DNA from: Hufsiella ginkgonis
GTDB lineage: Bacteria; Bacteroidota; Bacteroidia; Sphingobacteriales; Sphingobacteriaceae
Reading direction: 5' to 3'
DNA length: 64,000 nucleotides
Assembly (NCBI RefSeq): GCF_009834915.1
Contig: NZ_WVHS01000002.1
Location: forward strand, 124,001-188,000
Below the pieces are notes generated by a model. The model saw only the letters and a list, made by a program, of their open reading frames with translations, had not been told where the DNA came from and ran no database searches. Numbering within the stretch: position 1 is the first letter of the stretch; every line of letters begins with the position of its first letter. The translations under genes and the position numbers were made by a program. Shown in pieces: positions 8,588-17,076 of this stretch.

Positions 8588-9522
8588 CGTTAAACGTCGT
8601 AATTTTCTTCTTTCTTTTCCCCTTGTCACTGGTTGCCCAGCAGCCTAACTGCAGCCAGGCTTCCCAGTTCTATACGAAAGACAGCATTTCGATCGTCACC
8701 TTTGGCGCCAGTACAGTGGCAGGTGTCGGTGGTGCAGGTTTCCAGGGATACCTCCAGAAACAAATAGCGTATTGTTACACCGGCAAGACTATCCAGATCG
8801 ATAACTTTGCCGTCCCCGGCGAAACTACGGTCCAGGGGCTTTCCCGCATCGATGCGGCCATCGCAGGTCATTCTGGTTTCTTTTTTATCCTCATGGGGGC
8901 CAACGATGCACTTCGGATCACCGACGGGAAAATGAAGCTGGCCGAAACCGAATCGAGCATGCGCAAGATCATCCAAAAATGCCTTGCTTCAAATCTTACC
9001 GTAGTGCTCGGTACCATACAGAACTTTAACGATACCAAATCTGAATATTATAAGCGGGCGAATGCCAACGTGATCAGGATCAATGGCATCTACCGCAGAC
9101 TGGCCGCAGAATATAAGCTCGATATCGCGGATATCAACAATACCTTGCGGCGGGATTTCAGGTTATACCACGACGATATACATCCCAATAACCGCGGTTA
9201 TATGGTGATCAGCTATGTGTGGTTTGATGCGCTGAACAATGCCATCGAGAAACATTTTCTCGAGATGTACATCAGCCAGAACTTTCCCAACCCGGCGATA
9301 GGTTCCGCCTCGTTCCTGTACACGGTACCTGCGGCAGGGGAGGTTACGCTCACGATCTACGACCTGAACGGGCGACCGGTGAAATACCTGCTGAAAGAAT
9401 ACTTAAGCTCGGGGGTTTACCAGCGGGAGTTTTTCTTTAACGAACTTTCTCCCGGCATCTATGTGTATAGCTACCAGACGGGTGGAAAAAGAATTGTCCG
9501 CAAGATGCTCGTTGGGAGGTAG
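8569..9522 (+). CDS. Secreted SGNH/GDSL hydrolase with type IX secretion sorting domain
   Basis: A 317-residue exported esterase-like protein. A signal peptide spans about 1-24 (ends LSLVAQ). The hydrolase core shows a block I variant FGASTV (Ser48, GAS instead of GDS), block III GANDAL and block V DDIHPNNRGY with the catalytic Asp/His pair. Residues from about 232 (MYISQNFPNPAIG) to the end (GKRIVRKMLVGR) form a beta-sandwich Por-secretion C-terminal domain, the signal for type IX secretion and cell-surface attachment. The start overlaps the upstream acyltransferase gene by 19 bases. The likely substrate is an acylated glycan; no T9SS machinery is in this window. Confidence 0.9.
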   Translation: MADWKVALNVVIFFFLFPLSLVAQQPNCSQASQFYTKDSISIVTFGASTVAGVGGAGFQGYLQKQIAYCYTGKTIQIDNFAVPGETTVQGLSRIDAAIAGHSGFFFILMGANDALRITDGKMKLAETESSMRKIIQKCLASNLTVVLGTIQNFNDTKSEYYKRANANVIRINGIYRRLAAEYKLDIADINNTLRRDFRLYHDDIHPNNRGYMVISYVWFDALNNAIEKHFLEMYISQNFPNPAIGSASFLYTVPAAGEVTLTIYDLNGRPVKYLLKEYLSSGVYQREFFFNELSPGIYVYSYQTGGKRIVRKMLVGR

Positions 9523-9563
9523 CGTCTTACGGACAAGCCGGTGATCGTTTTTGCGGGTCGTTT

Positions 9564-11309
9564 TTACACTTCCAGGTCCTGCATGATCGTGTCGACCTTC
9601 GCATCCAGCTCCCGCTCGCTTTCGTAGAAAGCGCCGGCGTCATTCAATTCCTTTTTAACGCTGCAATAGAACTTGATCTTGGGTTCCGTACCCGATGGAC
9701 GTGCTGAAATAATACAGCCGTCGGCGGTAAAGAACTGCAGTACGTCCGAGGGCGGGAAATCAAGCGTGGTGGATTTGCCGGTCAGCAGGTCGGTTTCCTT
9801 GCCGAGTGCATAATCTTTCAGGGTAACTACTTTCGATCCGCCGAGTGCGGCAGGCGGTGCCGAGCGGAAACGCTCCATCATCGCTTTGATCTCTTCTGCG
9901 CCAGTTTTACCTTTCTTGGTGATGGAAACGAGTTTCTCTTTATAGTGACCATACCGGGTGTACATGGTCAGCATGGCTTCGAACAGGCTGCTGCCCTTAT
10001 CTTTATAATAAGCGGTCATCTCGGCGATGAACGCTGCCGAAACCACCGCATCTTTATCCCGTACCAGTTCGCCGATCAGGTAGCCGTAGCTTTCCTCACC
10101 GCCGCCGATAAAGGTGCTCTTGCCTTCGAACCGGGTCATTAGTTCGCCGATGTATTTAAAGCCGGTAAGCGTATTGTAGCAGGTTACATTTTTGGCGGCG
10201 GCGATGGCGTCGATCAGGTAAGTGGTAACGATCGTTTTTACGATGTACTCATTGCCGGTGAGCTTACCTTTTTCTTCCCACGAAGTGAGGAGATAGTTAA
10301 TCAGCAGGCTGCCGGTCTGGTTACCGTTCAGCAGTACGAATTCGCCTTTATCGTTCTTAATAGCGATCCCTACGCGGTCGGCATCCGGGTCGGTAGCCAG
10401 CACCAGGTCGGCATCTGTTTCTTTCGCCCTGACAAGGGCAAGGGTCAGCGCTTCCTTTTCTTCGGGGTTTGGATACACCACTGTAGGAAAATTCCCGTCG
10501 GGAGTGGTCTGCTCGTCAACCAGGATCACGTTTTCGAAGCCGAACTGTTTCAACGCTTTGGGTACCAGCGTGATCCCGGTTCCGTGAATGGGCGAGTAAA
10601 CGATCTTCAGGTCTTTCTGACGGCTGATGGCATCGGGCGACACAGAAAGCGCCGTGATCTTATCCAGGTACAGCCGGTCGATTTCTTCGCCGATCTCTTC
10701 GATGTTTTCGTCCTTGCGGGTAAATTTCACCTCTTCCACACGGGTGATCCGGGTCACTTCTTCCATTACGTGTTTGTCGTAAGGCGATACAAACTGGCCG
10801 CCATCGGTCCCGTAAGCCTTATACCCGTTATATTCTTTGGGATTATGCGAGGCGGTGAGCATTACCCCGCTCCGGCAGCCCAGGTGGCGAATGGCGAAAG
10901 AAAGCTCCGGCGTAGGCCTCAGCTCGCTGAAGAAGTAAACGTGAATATCGTTGGCCGAAAATACTTCCGCAGTGATGCGGGCAAAAAGATCCGAATTGTT
11001 GCGGCTGTCGTGCGCCACGGCTACCTTAATTTTTTCACCGGGGTAGGTGTTCTTCAGGAAATTGGCGAGCCCCTGCGTGGCTGCGCCGATAGTGTACTTA
11101 TTGATACGGTTCGAGCCGGGTCCCATGATACCCCGAAGTCCTCCGGTACCGAACTCCAGGTCGCGGTAAAAAGAATCGGTCAGCTCCGTTGAAGCGCCGC
11201 TGTCAAGTAATTGCTGTATCTGTGCTTTGGTATCGGCGTCATAACCGCCATCAAGCCATTGGTTAATTTTCTGTAAAACGGAAGGTTCAAGTTCGGGTGA
11301 TATAGCCAT
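9564..11309 (-). CDS. Phospho-sugar mutase (phosphoglucomutase/phosphomannomutase)
   Basis: Alpha-D-phosphohexomutase of 581 residues that moves phosphate between C1 and C6 of glucose or mannose phosphates, feeding glycogen, nucleotide-sugar and envelope synthesis. All four signatures are present: GTGGLRG early, the catalytic TASHNPKEYNGYK serine loop, metal-binding DPDADR, sugar-binding GGEESYGY, and the phosphate-binding RPSGTEPKIKFY near the C terminus. The length fits the long PGM2/PgcA-like branch. The ATG at 11309 (MAISPEL) is preferred over one eight codons upstream. It is divergent from the aspartate kinase gene and converges on the GDSL gene with no clear terminator. Confidence 0.95.
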   Translation of the reverse strand: MAISPELEPSVLQKINQWLDGGYDADTKAQIQQLLDSGASTELTDSFYRDLEFGTGGLRGIMGPGSNRINKYTIGAATQGLANFLKNTYPGEKIKVAVAHDSRNNSDLFARITAEVFSANDIHVYFFSELRPTPELSFAIRHLGCRSGVMLTASHNPKEYNGYKAYGTDGGQFVSPYDKHVMEEVTRITRVEEVKFTRKDENIEEIGEEIDRLYLDKITALSVSPDAISRQKDLKIVYSPIHGTGITLVPKALKQFGFENVILVDEQTTPDGNFPTVVYPNPEEKEALTLALVRAKETDADLVLATDPDADRVGIAIKNDKGEFVLLNGNQTGSLLINYLLTSWEEKGKLTGNEYIVKTIVTTYLIDAIAAAKNVTCYNTLTGFKYIGELMTRFEGKSTFIGGGEESYGYLIGELVRDKDAVVSAAFIAEMTAYYKDKGSSLFEAMLTMYTRYGHYKEKLVSITKKGKTGAEEIKAMMERFRSAPPAALGGSKVVTLKDYALGKETDLLTGKSTTLDFPPSDVLQFFTADGCIISARPSGTEPKIKFYCSVKKELNDAGAFYESERELDAKVDTIMQDLEV

Positions 11310-11412
11310 TTGCTGAATTTTTAAGGATCGCAAAATACAACAAAGAAACAGCAGTAAAGTTAATTCAAAACTAAAAAATTGAAAATCGCCCGCTAAGATC
11401 GCCTGCTTTTTA

Positions 11413-11423
11413 CCTAATTTAGG
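11413..11423. promoter_or_regulatory. Short palindrome before aspartate kinase
   Basis: CCTAA-T-TTAGG, a perfect 11-base palindrome, 39 bp before the kinase ATG in the divergent spacer. It includes TAATTTAG, one base from the -7 consensus TAnnTTTG. It may be promoter, operator or chance. Confidence 0.3.
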
Positions 11424-11461
11424 CGGCTATTTAAACATCAAAAGTTTTACAAAAAACGTTA

Positions 11462-12772
11462 ATGAAGATTCTAAAATTTGGCGGGACTTCAGTCGGAAGT
11501 CCTGAGCGGATGAAAAAGTTACTCGACATCATCCGTCCCGGGGAGCAACAGATCGTCGTATTATCTGCCGTAGCAGGTACAACCAATAGCCTGGTGGAGA
11601 TTTCACAGGCGTATTTAAACGGGGATAAGCGAAAGGCGAAGGAACTGGCCAAATCACTTCACGATAAGTACCTGGTTTTTATCCGCGAGCTCTTCGCTAC
11701 AGACCAGGGATATAACCACGGGAAAGACCTCGTAGACTACCATTTTAACCTGGTTACGTCTTTTGCCAACGAACTGTTCACGCCGATAGAGGAGAAGATC
11801 ATTCTCGCGCAGGGCGAGTTGCTGTCGACCACCTTATATCATTTCTATCTTGCGGAGATCGGCGTACCGTCTGTTTTGCTGCCCGCGCTCGATTTTATGA
11901 AGATCGACGAGGATAACGAACCGGTAATACCTTATATCGGGCAGCACCTGCAGCCGTTGATTGACAAATATCCCGGTAAGATGCTGTTCATTACCCAGGG
12001 ATATATCTGCCGCAATGCTTTTGGCGAGATCGACAACCTTCGCCGGGGCGGCAGCGATTATACGGCTTCGCTCATCGGCGCCGCCATTCTCGCGGAAGAG
12101 GTACAGATCTGGACCGACATCGACGGTATGCATAACAATGATCCCCGCATCGTGAAAGGCACAAAACCCATCGCCCGGCTGTCTTTTGACGAGGCGGCGG
12201 AGCTGGCCTATTTCGGGGCCAAGATCTTGCATCCGCAGAGCGTGTTCCCTGCTCATAAATATAAGATCCCCGTCAGGCTGCTCAACACCATGGAGCCCTC
12301 GGCCGCCGGTACGCTGATCACTGCGGAGAGCGATAAAGGCAGCATCAAGTCAATTGCCGCAAAAGACGGTATCACCGCCATTAAGGTCCAGTCGAGCCGG
12401 ATGCTGCTTGCCTACGGGTTCCTGCGCCGCGTATTCGAGATCTTTGAGCGGTATAAAACACCGATCGATATGATCACCACTTCGGAAGTGGCGGTATCGG
12501 TAACCATCGATGATACCCGTAACCTCGACGAGATCGTTAAAGAACTGAATGACTTCGGGTCGGTGGAGATCGACTACGACCAGACCATCATCTGCGTAGT
12601 AGGCGATTTTGGCGCCGAGAAACACGGGTATGCCGCACGCGTACTTGAAGCGGTGAAACACATCCCGCTGAGGATGATCTCCTACGGAGGAAGTAATTAT
12701 AATATCTCCCTGTTGGTAAGCAACGAAGAAAAAACGGAAGCGTTAAGGAGTTTGCACAACAGGATCTTTTAG
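11462..12772 (+). CDS. lysC: Aspartate kinase
   Basis: Phosphorylates aspartate, the first step towards lysine, threonine and methionine. The 436-residue protein is monofunctional: an amino-acid kinase domain starting MKILKFGGTSVGSPERM, with IGRGGSDYTASLIGA-type aspartate/ATP residues (here LRRGGSDYTASLIGA) and WTDIDGMHNNDPR, followed by ACT regulatory domains from about 300 (SSRMLLAYGFLRRVFEIF). There is no homoserine dehydrogenase domain, so this is not the ThrA-type fusion. lysA lies 99 bp downstream on the same strand, which points to the lysine branch. No lysine riboswitch was recognised upstream. The symbol lysC is inferred from context. Confidence 0.93.
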   Translation: MKILKFGGTSVGSPERMKKLLDIIRPGEQQIVVLSAVAGTTNSLVEISQAYLNGDKRKAKELAKSLHDKYLVFIRELFATDQGYNHGKDLVDYHFNLVTSFANELFTPIEEKIILAQGELLSTTLYHFYLAEIGVPSVLLPALDFMKIDEDNEPVIPYIGQHLQPLIDKYPGKMLFITQGYICRNAFGEIDNLRRGGSDYTASLIGAAILAEEVQIWTDIDGMHNNDPRIVKGTKPIARLSFDEAAELAYFGAKILHPQSVFPAHKYKIPVRLLNTMEPSAAGTLITAESDKGSIKSIAAKDGITAIKVQSSRMLLAYGFLRRVFEIFERYKTPIDMITTSEVAVSVTIDDTRNLDEIVKELNDFGSVEIDYDQTIICVVGDFGAEKHGYAARVLEAVKHIPLRMISYGGSNYNISLLVSNEEKTEALRSLHNRIF

Positions 12773-12775
12773 GTT

Positions 12776-12851
12776 GGACGTTTGACGTTCCGCGTCGTAC
12801 GGTTCCGGCATTGTGCCATATGGACGTATATAACAGAACATCAAACGTATA
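12776..12851. repeat. Intergenic dispersed repeat, ACGTTTGACGTTC family, copy 1
   Basis: Between the aspartate kinase gene and lysA. The left part is GACGTTTGACGTTCC; the right part is GAACATCAAACGTATA (12836-12851), complementary to the left at 12 of 13 bases. The 16-base right part recurs exactly at 27770-27785. The two arms could pair across the spacer in RNA. Confidence 0.6.
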
Positions 12852-12871
12852 GCCCCTAACTACAGCATCAC

Positions 12872-14041
12872 ATGTTCAACCATCAGGATATTTCCCGTTT
12901 CGAATCCATCGAAACCCCGTTCTATTATTACGATCTTGACCTGCTTAGGCGGACGCTCGCAGCGTGCAAAATGGCGGCCGATCAGTACGGCTTTCATGTG
13001 CACTATGCCATGAAGGCGAACTTTAACCCACGCGTGCTCGACGCAGTCAGGAACTCGGGAATCGGGGCCGACTGCGTAAGCGGCAATGAAGTAAAGAAGG
13101 CTGCCGAAATTGGGTTCGACCCGGGTAATATCGTATTTGCCGGTGTAGGTAAGTCAGACAGGGAGATCAACGATGCGCTCGGTCTCGATATATTTTCCTT
13201 TAATGTAGAATCCATCCAGGAGCTGGGAGTCCTTAACGGGCTCGCCGCTGCAAGAAATAAGATTGCGCGGGTGGCCATTCGCATTAATCCCAACGTGGAT
13301 GCGCATACCCACCACAACATCACAACGGGGCTGGAAGAAAATAAGTTCGGTATAAATACCTGGGAATTAGCTGAATGTGTAAAAGAACTTAAACAATCAC
13401 CTAATCTCGAGTTTATCGGTATTCACTTTCATATAGGTTCGCAGGTAACGGACCTGGAAGTATTTAAAAGCCTTTGCCTTCGGGTAAACGACATCCGCAA
13501 CTGGTTCGAAGATCACCAGCTGCACATACGTGTGCTTAATGTAGGTGGCGGCCTTGGCATCGATTATCACCACCCAGACGAAAAGGCCATCGTAGATTTT
13601 GAAGCTTATTTTAAGGTTTTCGACCAATTCCTGGAGCGCAGGCATGGCCAGGAGGTTCATTTCGAGCTCGGCAGAGCGCTGGTAGCGCAATGCGGGAACC
13701 TGGTAAGCCGGGTATTATACGTTAAAAACGGGCAGAAAAAGAATTTCCTCGTACTGGATGCCGGCATGACGGAGCTGATCAGGCCTATGCTATACCAGGC
13801 GTATCACCAGATGGAGAATTTATCGGTGCTTAAATTAGCCGGCAACGAGCGGAACACTACGCGGTACGACGTGGTGGGGCCGATCTGCGAGTCGACGGAT
13901 TGTTTTGGTAAGGAAGTGGAGATGCCGGTAGCGAGACGCAACGACCTGATCGTTATCAGGAGCGCCGGGGCTTATGGCGAAGTAATGGCGTCGGGCTACA
14001 ATCTTCGGGATAGAGTGACCTCCGTTTATAGCGAATCCTAA
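12872..14041 (+). CDS. lysA: Diaminopimelate decarboxylase
   Basis: PLP enzyme that decarboxylates meso-diaminopimelate to lysine, the last step of the pathway. The 389-residue fold-type III decarboxylase has the PLP lysine in HYAMKANFN, GIHFHIGSQ, the glycine loop NVGGGLGIDY, PLP-phosphate residues in ELGRALVAQCGN, the active-site Cys in GPICESTD, and SAGAYGEVMASGYN near the end. It follows aspartate kinase on the same strand and shares the pathway. Its last four bases overlap the last four of the convergent receiver gene, so there is no room for a terminator between them. Confidence 0.96.
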   Translation: MFNHQDISRFESIETPFYYYDLDLLRRTLAACKMAADQYGFHVHYAMKANFNPRVLDAVRNSGIGADCVSGNEVKKAAEIGFDPGNIVFAGVGKSDREINDALGLDIFSFNVESIQELGVLNGLAAARNKIARVAIRINPNVDAHTHHNITTGLEENKFGINTWELAECVKELKQSPNLEFIGIHFHIGSQVTDLEVFKSLCLRVNDIRNWFEDHQLHIRVLNVGGGLGIDYHHPDEKAIVDFEAYFKVFDQFLERRHGQEVHFELGRALVAQCGNLVSRVLYVKNGQKKNFLVLDAGMTELIRPMLYQAYHQMENLSVLKLAGNERNTTRYDVVGPICESTDCFGKEVEMPVARRNDLIVIRSAGAYGEVMASGYNLRDRVTSVYSES

Positions 14042-14412
14042 GCGGCAAGCTGTTTGTCGATCTTCTCCAGCAGGTAATAGATATCAAAAGGTTTGGCGAT
14101 GAAATCGTCGGGAGCGCCGGGTTTGTTGAGCGATTCCTCGAGGTTATGGGAGGCAGAGATAAGGATCACCGGTATGTTGCGGGTTTTCCAGTATTCTTTG
14201 ATGGATTTACAGATCACCCGGCCGTCCAGGTCCGCCAGCATCACGTCCAGCAGGATCAGGTCAGGGTGGATGTCTTCGATGATCTGGAAGATATCGCCGC
14301 CATCAGAAAGCGTTACCACATGGTAGCCCTCGAGCGCCAGTATTTCGTTCAGTACCTCCAGGATCATGAGGTTATCGTCTACAGCGAGTATCGTTTTAGA
14401 TTTGTCTTCCAT
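14038..14412 (-). CDS. Stand-alone receiver-domain (CheY-like) response regulator
   Basis: A 124-residue single receiver domain with acidic pair in AVDDN (12-13), phospho-acceptor Asp in LILLDVMLADLDG (about 56), a Ser switch residue in ILISASH, and Lys in DDFIAKPF. There is no output domain and no adjacent kinase, so it must act by protein contact or phosphotransfer. The ATG at 14412 follows an in-frame GTG at 14415. Its 3' end overlaps that of lysA by four bases (convergent). Partner and output cannot be inferred. Confidence 0.9.
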   Translation of the reverse strand: MEDKSKTILAVDDNLMILEVLNEILALEGYHVVTLSDGGDIFQIIEDIHPDLILLDVMLADLDGRVICKSIKEYWKTRNIPVILISASHNLEESLNKPGAPDDFIAKPFDIYYLLEKIDKQLAA

Positions 14413-14540
14413 CACAGTTCTTCTTTCGCTTATGGTTAACCAATAGTTATGCCATATACTCTCAATAGGTGATTTCCGTAACGCAGGCTACTGGTTGTCT
14501 GTAAATCAATACAACGAGCTTTGTTAACAGGTCATAATTA

Positions 14541-17018
14541 ATGATATTGCATCAGATATTTCTTATGCGCGTTTTTCGACCCCTGTATTGGCTCTTGTTA
14601 ATGGCGGCATTTACCGTTACGGCATTTGTAATTCCGGAGAATCCATACGAAAAGCTAAAGCGGCAGCTTCTTGCTTACCAAAAGCAAAATCCCACTACCT
14701 GCCTGTTCTTGCATACCGACAAAAACCGGTATGCACCCAACGAAGACGTGTGGTTTAAGGCCTATATTTTATCCGGTAACGTGATCGATAACGAGGTGCT
14801 GTACGTTCGCCTTACCGACCAGCACCGCCGGATCATTCTCACGGAGCAGTTCCCGGTGTATGATATCCGCGCGCATGGGGATATTTTGCTGCCCGACACG
14901 CTGAAAGACGGTAATTACTACCTGTTTGCGTATACAGACCGGATGATCAACTTCAGCGAGGAAGACGTGTTTATGCAGCCCATCACCGTAACACGGAACA
15001 GTTACGGTCGCCTGGAAGCCGAGGCGTCAGTGATCGATACTACCAGGATGCAGCGCGGCGAAAAGATCGATATCCTCGTGAAAGTACGCCAGGGAGAAGA
15101 GCTCCAGCGGAAGGTGCGTGGCCAATATTATCTTATGAATGGTGATAAGGAGATTAAAAACGGGCGCATCACCACGAATGACCTCGGTGAAGCTACCATC
15201 TCGTTTGTTTACCCGCCGTTGCCCGACGATAAAAGCCTCCAGGTCAGGATCCGCTTCGACCGCGAAGGTGAACAGGCGAATCTCGACCTGAACCTGCGTC
15301 ACGAATCCAACCCTGTGAAGTTACAGGCTTTCCCGGAAGGCGGCCATTTAATAGCGGGTGCCCATAATCGCCTGGTGGTAACCGCCATGGATATTAACCG
15401 GGTCCCGGTAAGCACTACCGTAAAGCTTATGAACAACGGACAGGAAATGGCTGCCGTAACAACGGATAAATACGGGCTCGGCAGCATCGACCTGGTGCCT
15501 GCGCTGAACGCGGTTTATAGTTTATCCGAAGATCCGCATAAGTTGATCACACCCGTTTCCATCCCGGTAGAACCCTCGGGCTATGCCCTGGTGATGCAGC
15601 AGGACGAAGACGCCACCGACGCTATGATCTATAACCGGGGGGCGCAGGCGGAGGCCTTGCTCGTGATACGCACGTATGACAGCCTGGCCTGGAAAATGCC
15701 CGTTACAATTCCTCCCGGGAAGGCCTTAAAGGTAAATATGCCGCTGGAGGATCTCCCGAAGGGGATGCTGAGCCTGGCCATTTTTGACGGCTCCGGGAGG
15801 GCAGTGGCCGAACGCCTGTTTATGAATAAACGGAACGAGGATGACTATCATGTGGTGATGAAGACCGATCAGCCCTCCTACGGCGTCCGTAAAAAAGTGA
15901 CGGTATCATTAAACATTACCAACCGGGAGAAAGAGCCCGTGGCCGGTAACGTCTCTATTGCGGTGATCGAGCGCGGGCGGCTCGACCAGGCCGCTTACCG
16001 CACCATTCTCGATTACTACGATTCCCGGTTCCTCGATAAAGAAGTACCTTTCGGCGTATTGGCTGCCATGAGCGACAAAACCAGGGACGAATTACTCATC
16101 GCGAAAAGCTGGCAGCGAAACAGCTGGAACGACATCACCTCCTTCGTGCCGGGCGAACCGGCCACCCTGCTCAGGAATACCGGCGGCATTAACGGTTACC
16201 TCGAGCCGCTTACCCGCCGTAAAAAGAAGGAGAAACTGAAGGACCTGGTGATCTACTCAAAAGGGAGAATTGGTACCGTACCGGTAAACGGCGATTATAC
16301 ATTCTCTATTTCCGCCCAGAGCCTGCTTTCGTACCGGGGTAACGAGTTCACCATGGTCCAGGGTGAGGAATTTCTCTCTAAGTACAAGGTGCATTTCGAC
16401 GATTACGACCTCGCCTATGACAAAAAGATCCTCGAAGGCGCTACGCTGCGGGTACCGCAGGCATTTAGCTCACTGGCCCGGAATAAGCTGCCGCCCGCAC
16501 TCAGGTCGTCGCTTAGTAAAGGAATCCAGCTGGCCGAGATCCGGATCAATGCCGGTGCGGAATCGGGCGGACTAAAGATCTTCCGTTCCACTACCTGTAA
16601 CGACTATGTTTGCGCGAATAACATCCTTAACTGCAGCAACCATATCAATGCCTATGGCAATTTTTTGCCAAGGGAGGGGGCCATCTACAGTTATAGAAGG
16701 AGTGCATTCGGTTCAGGTACCCCTACGGAACACGTGGTTTACCGGGGTTGCGGAAGGACCGGCAATACCTCGGTGATCAAGAACATCAGTATTCCCAAAC
16801 AATTTTTCCTGCCGGATTATGAAAAACAGCCCTCTTACGAGCCCGAGCTCCGTACCACGATCTACTGGAACCCTAATTCGGGCACTACCCGGGCAGGAGT
16901 GAACGCTTTCAGTTTTTTTACGTCAGACATCAGGGGCGATTTTATCGTAGTAGCGCAGGGGCTCGACGTAAATACACTTGCACCGCTTTATGGCACGGCG
17001 GCCTTCACGGTAAAATAA
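14541..17018 (+). CDS. Large exported protein with MG2-like (macroglobulin-type) domain
   Basis: An 825-residue exported protein. A hydrophobic signal or anchor spans about 11-30 (an alternative ATG at 14565 gives a shorter leader). The segment CLFLHTDKNRYAPNEDVWFKAYIL resembles the MG2 domain of alpha-2-macroglobulins. Further beta-sandwich repeats (LQAFPEGGHLIAGAHNRLVVTAMD, VSLNITNREKEPVAGNVSIAV) resemble family members often fused to, or found near, TonB-dependent receptors in Bacteroidota. No thioester motif and no TonB plug domain were seen. There are cysteines near the C terminus (STTCNDYVCANNILNC), possibly disulfide-bonded. Function unknown; probably outer-membrane or periplasmic. Confidence 0.7.
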   Translation: MILHQIFLMRVFRPLYWLLLMAAFTVTAFVIPENPYEKLKRQLLAYQKQNPTTCLFLHTDKNRYAPNEDVWFKAYILSGNVIDNEVLYVRLTDQHRRIILTEQFPVYDIRAHGDILLPDTLKDGNYYLFAYTDRMINFSEEDVFMQPITVTRNSYGRLEAEASVIDTTRMQRGEKIDILVKVRQGEELQRKVRGQYYLMNGDKEIKNGRITTNDLGEATISFVYPPLPDDKSLQVRIRFDREGEQANLDLNLRHESNPVKLQAFPEGGHLIAGAHNRLVVTAMDINRVPVSTTVKLMNNGQEMAAVTTDKYGLGSIDLVPALNAVYSLSEDPHKLITPVSIPVEPSGYALVMQQDEDATDAMIYNRGAQAEALLVIRTYDSLAWKMPVTIPPGKALKVNMPLEDLPKGMLSLAIFDGSGRAVAERLFMNKRNEDDYHVVMKTDQPSYGVRKKVTVSLNITNREKEPVAGNVSIAVIERGRLDQAAYRTILDYYDSRFLDKEVPFGVLAAMSDKTRDELLIAKSWQRNSWNDITSFVPGEPATLLRNTGGINGYLEPLTRRKKKEKLKDLVIYSKGRIGTVPVNGDYTFSISAQSLLSYRGNEFTMVQGEEFLSKYKVHFDDYDLAYDKKILEGATLRVPQAFSSLARNKLPPALRSSLSKGIQLAEIRINAGAESGGLKIFRSTTCNDYVCANNILNCSNHINAYGNFLPREGAIYSYRRSAFGSGTPTEHVVYRGCGRTGNTSVIKNISIPKQFFLPDYEKQPSYEPELRTTIYWNPNSGTTRAGVNAFSFFTSDIRGDFIVVAQGLDVNTLAPLYGTAAFTVK

Positions 17019-17076
17019 TACCCGCGTTTGAAAGATTGATTTATATTCCCATCTTTATTTTTCTCAATTAACCTGA

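Noticed and set aside
11334-11461. Lysine riboswitch before aspartate kinase
   Set aside because: The 128-bp spacer is too short and lacks the multi-stem lysine-binding core.
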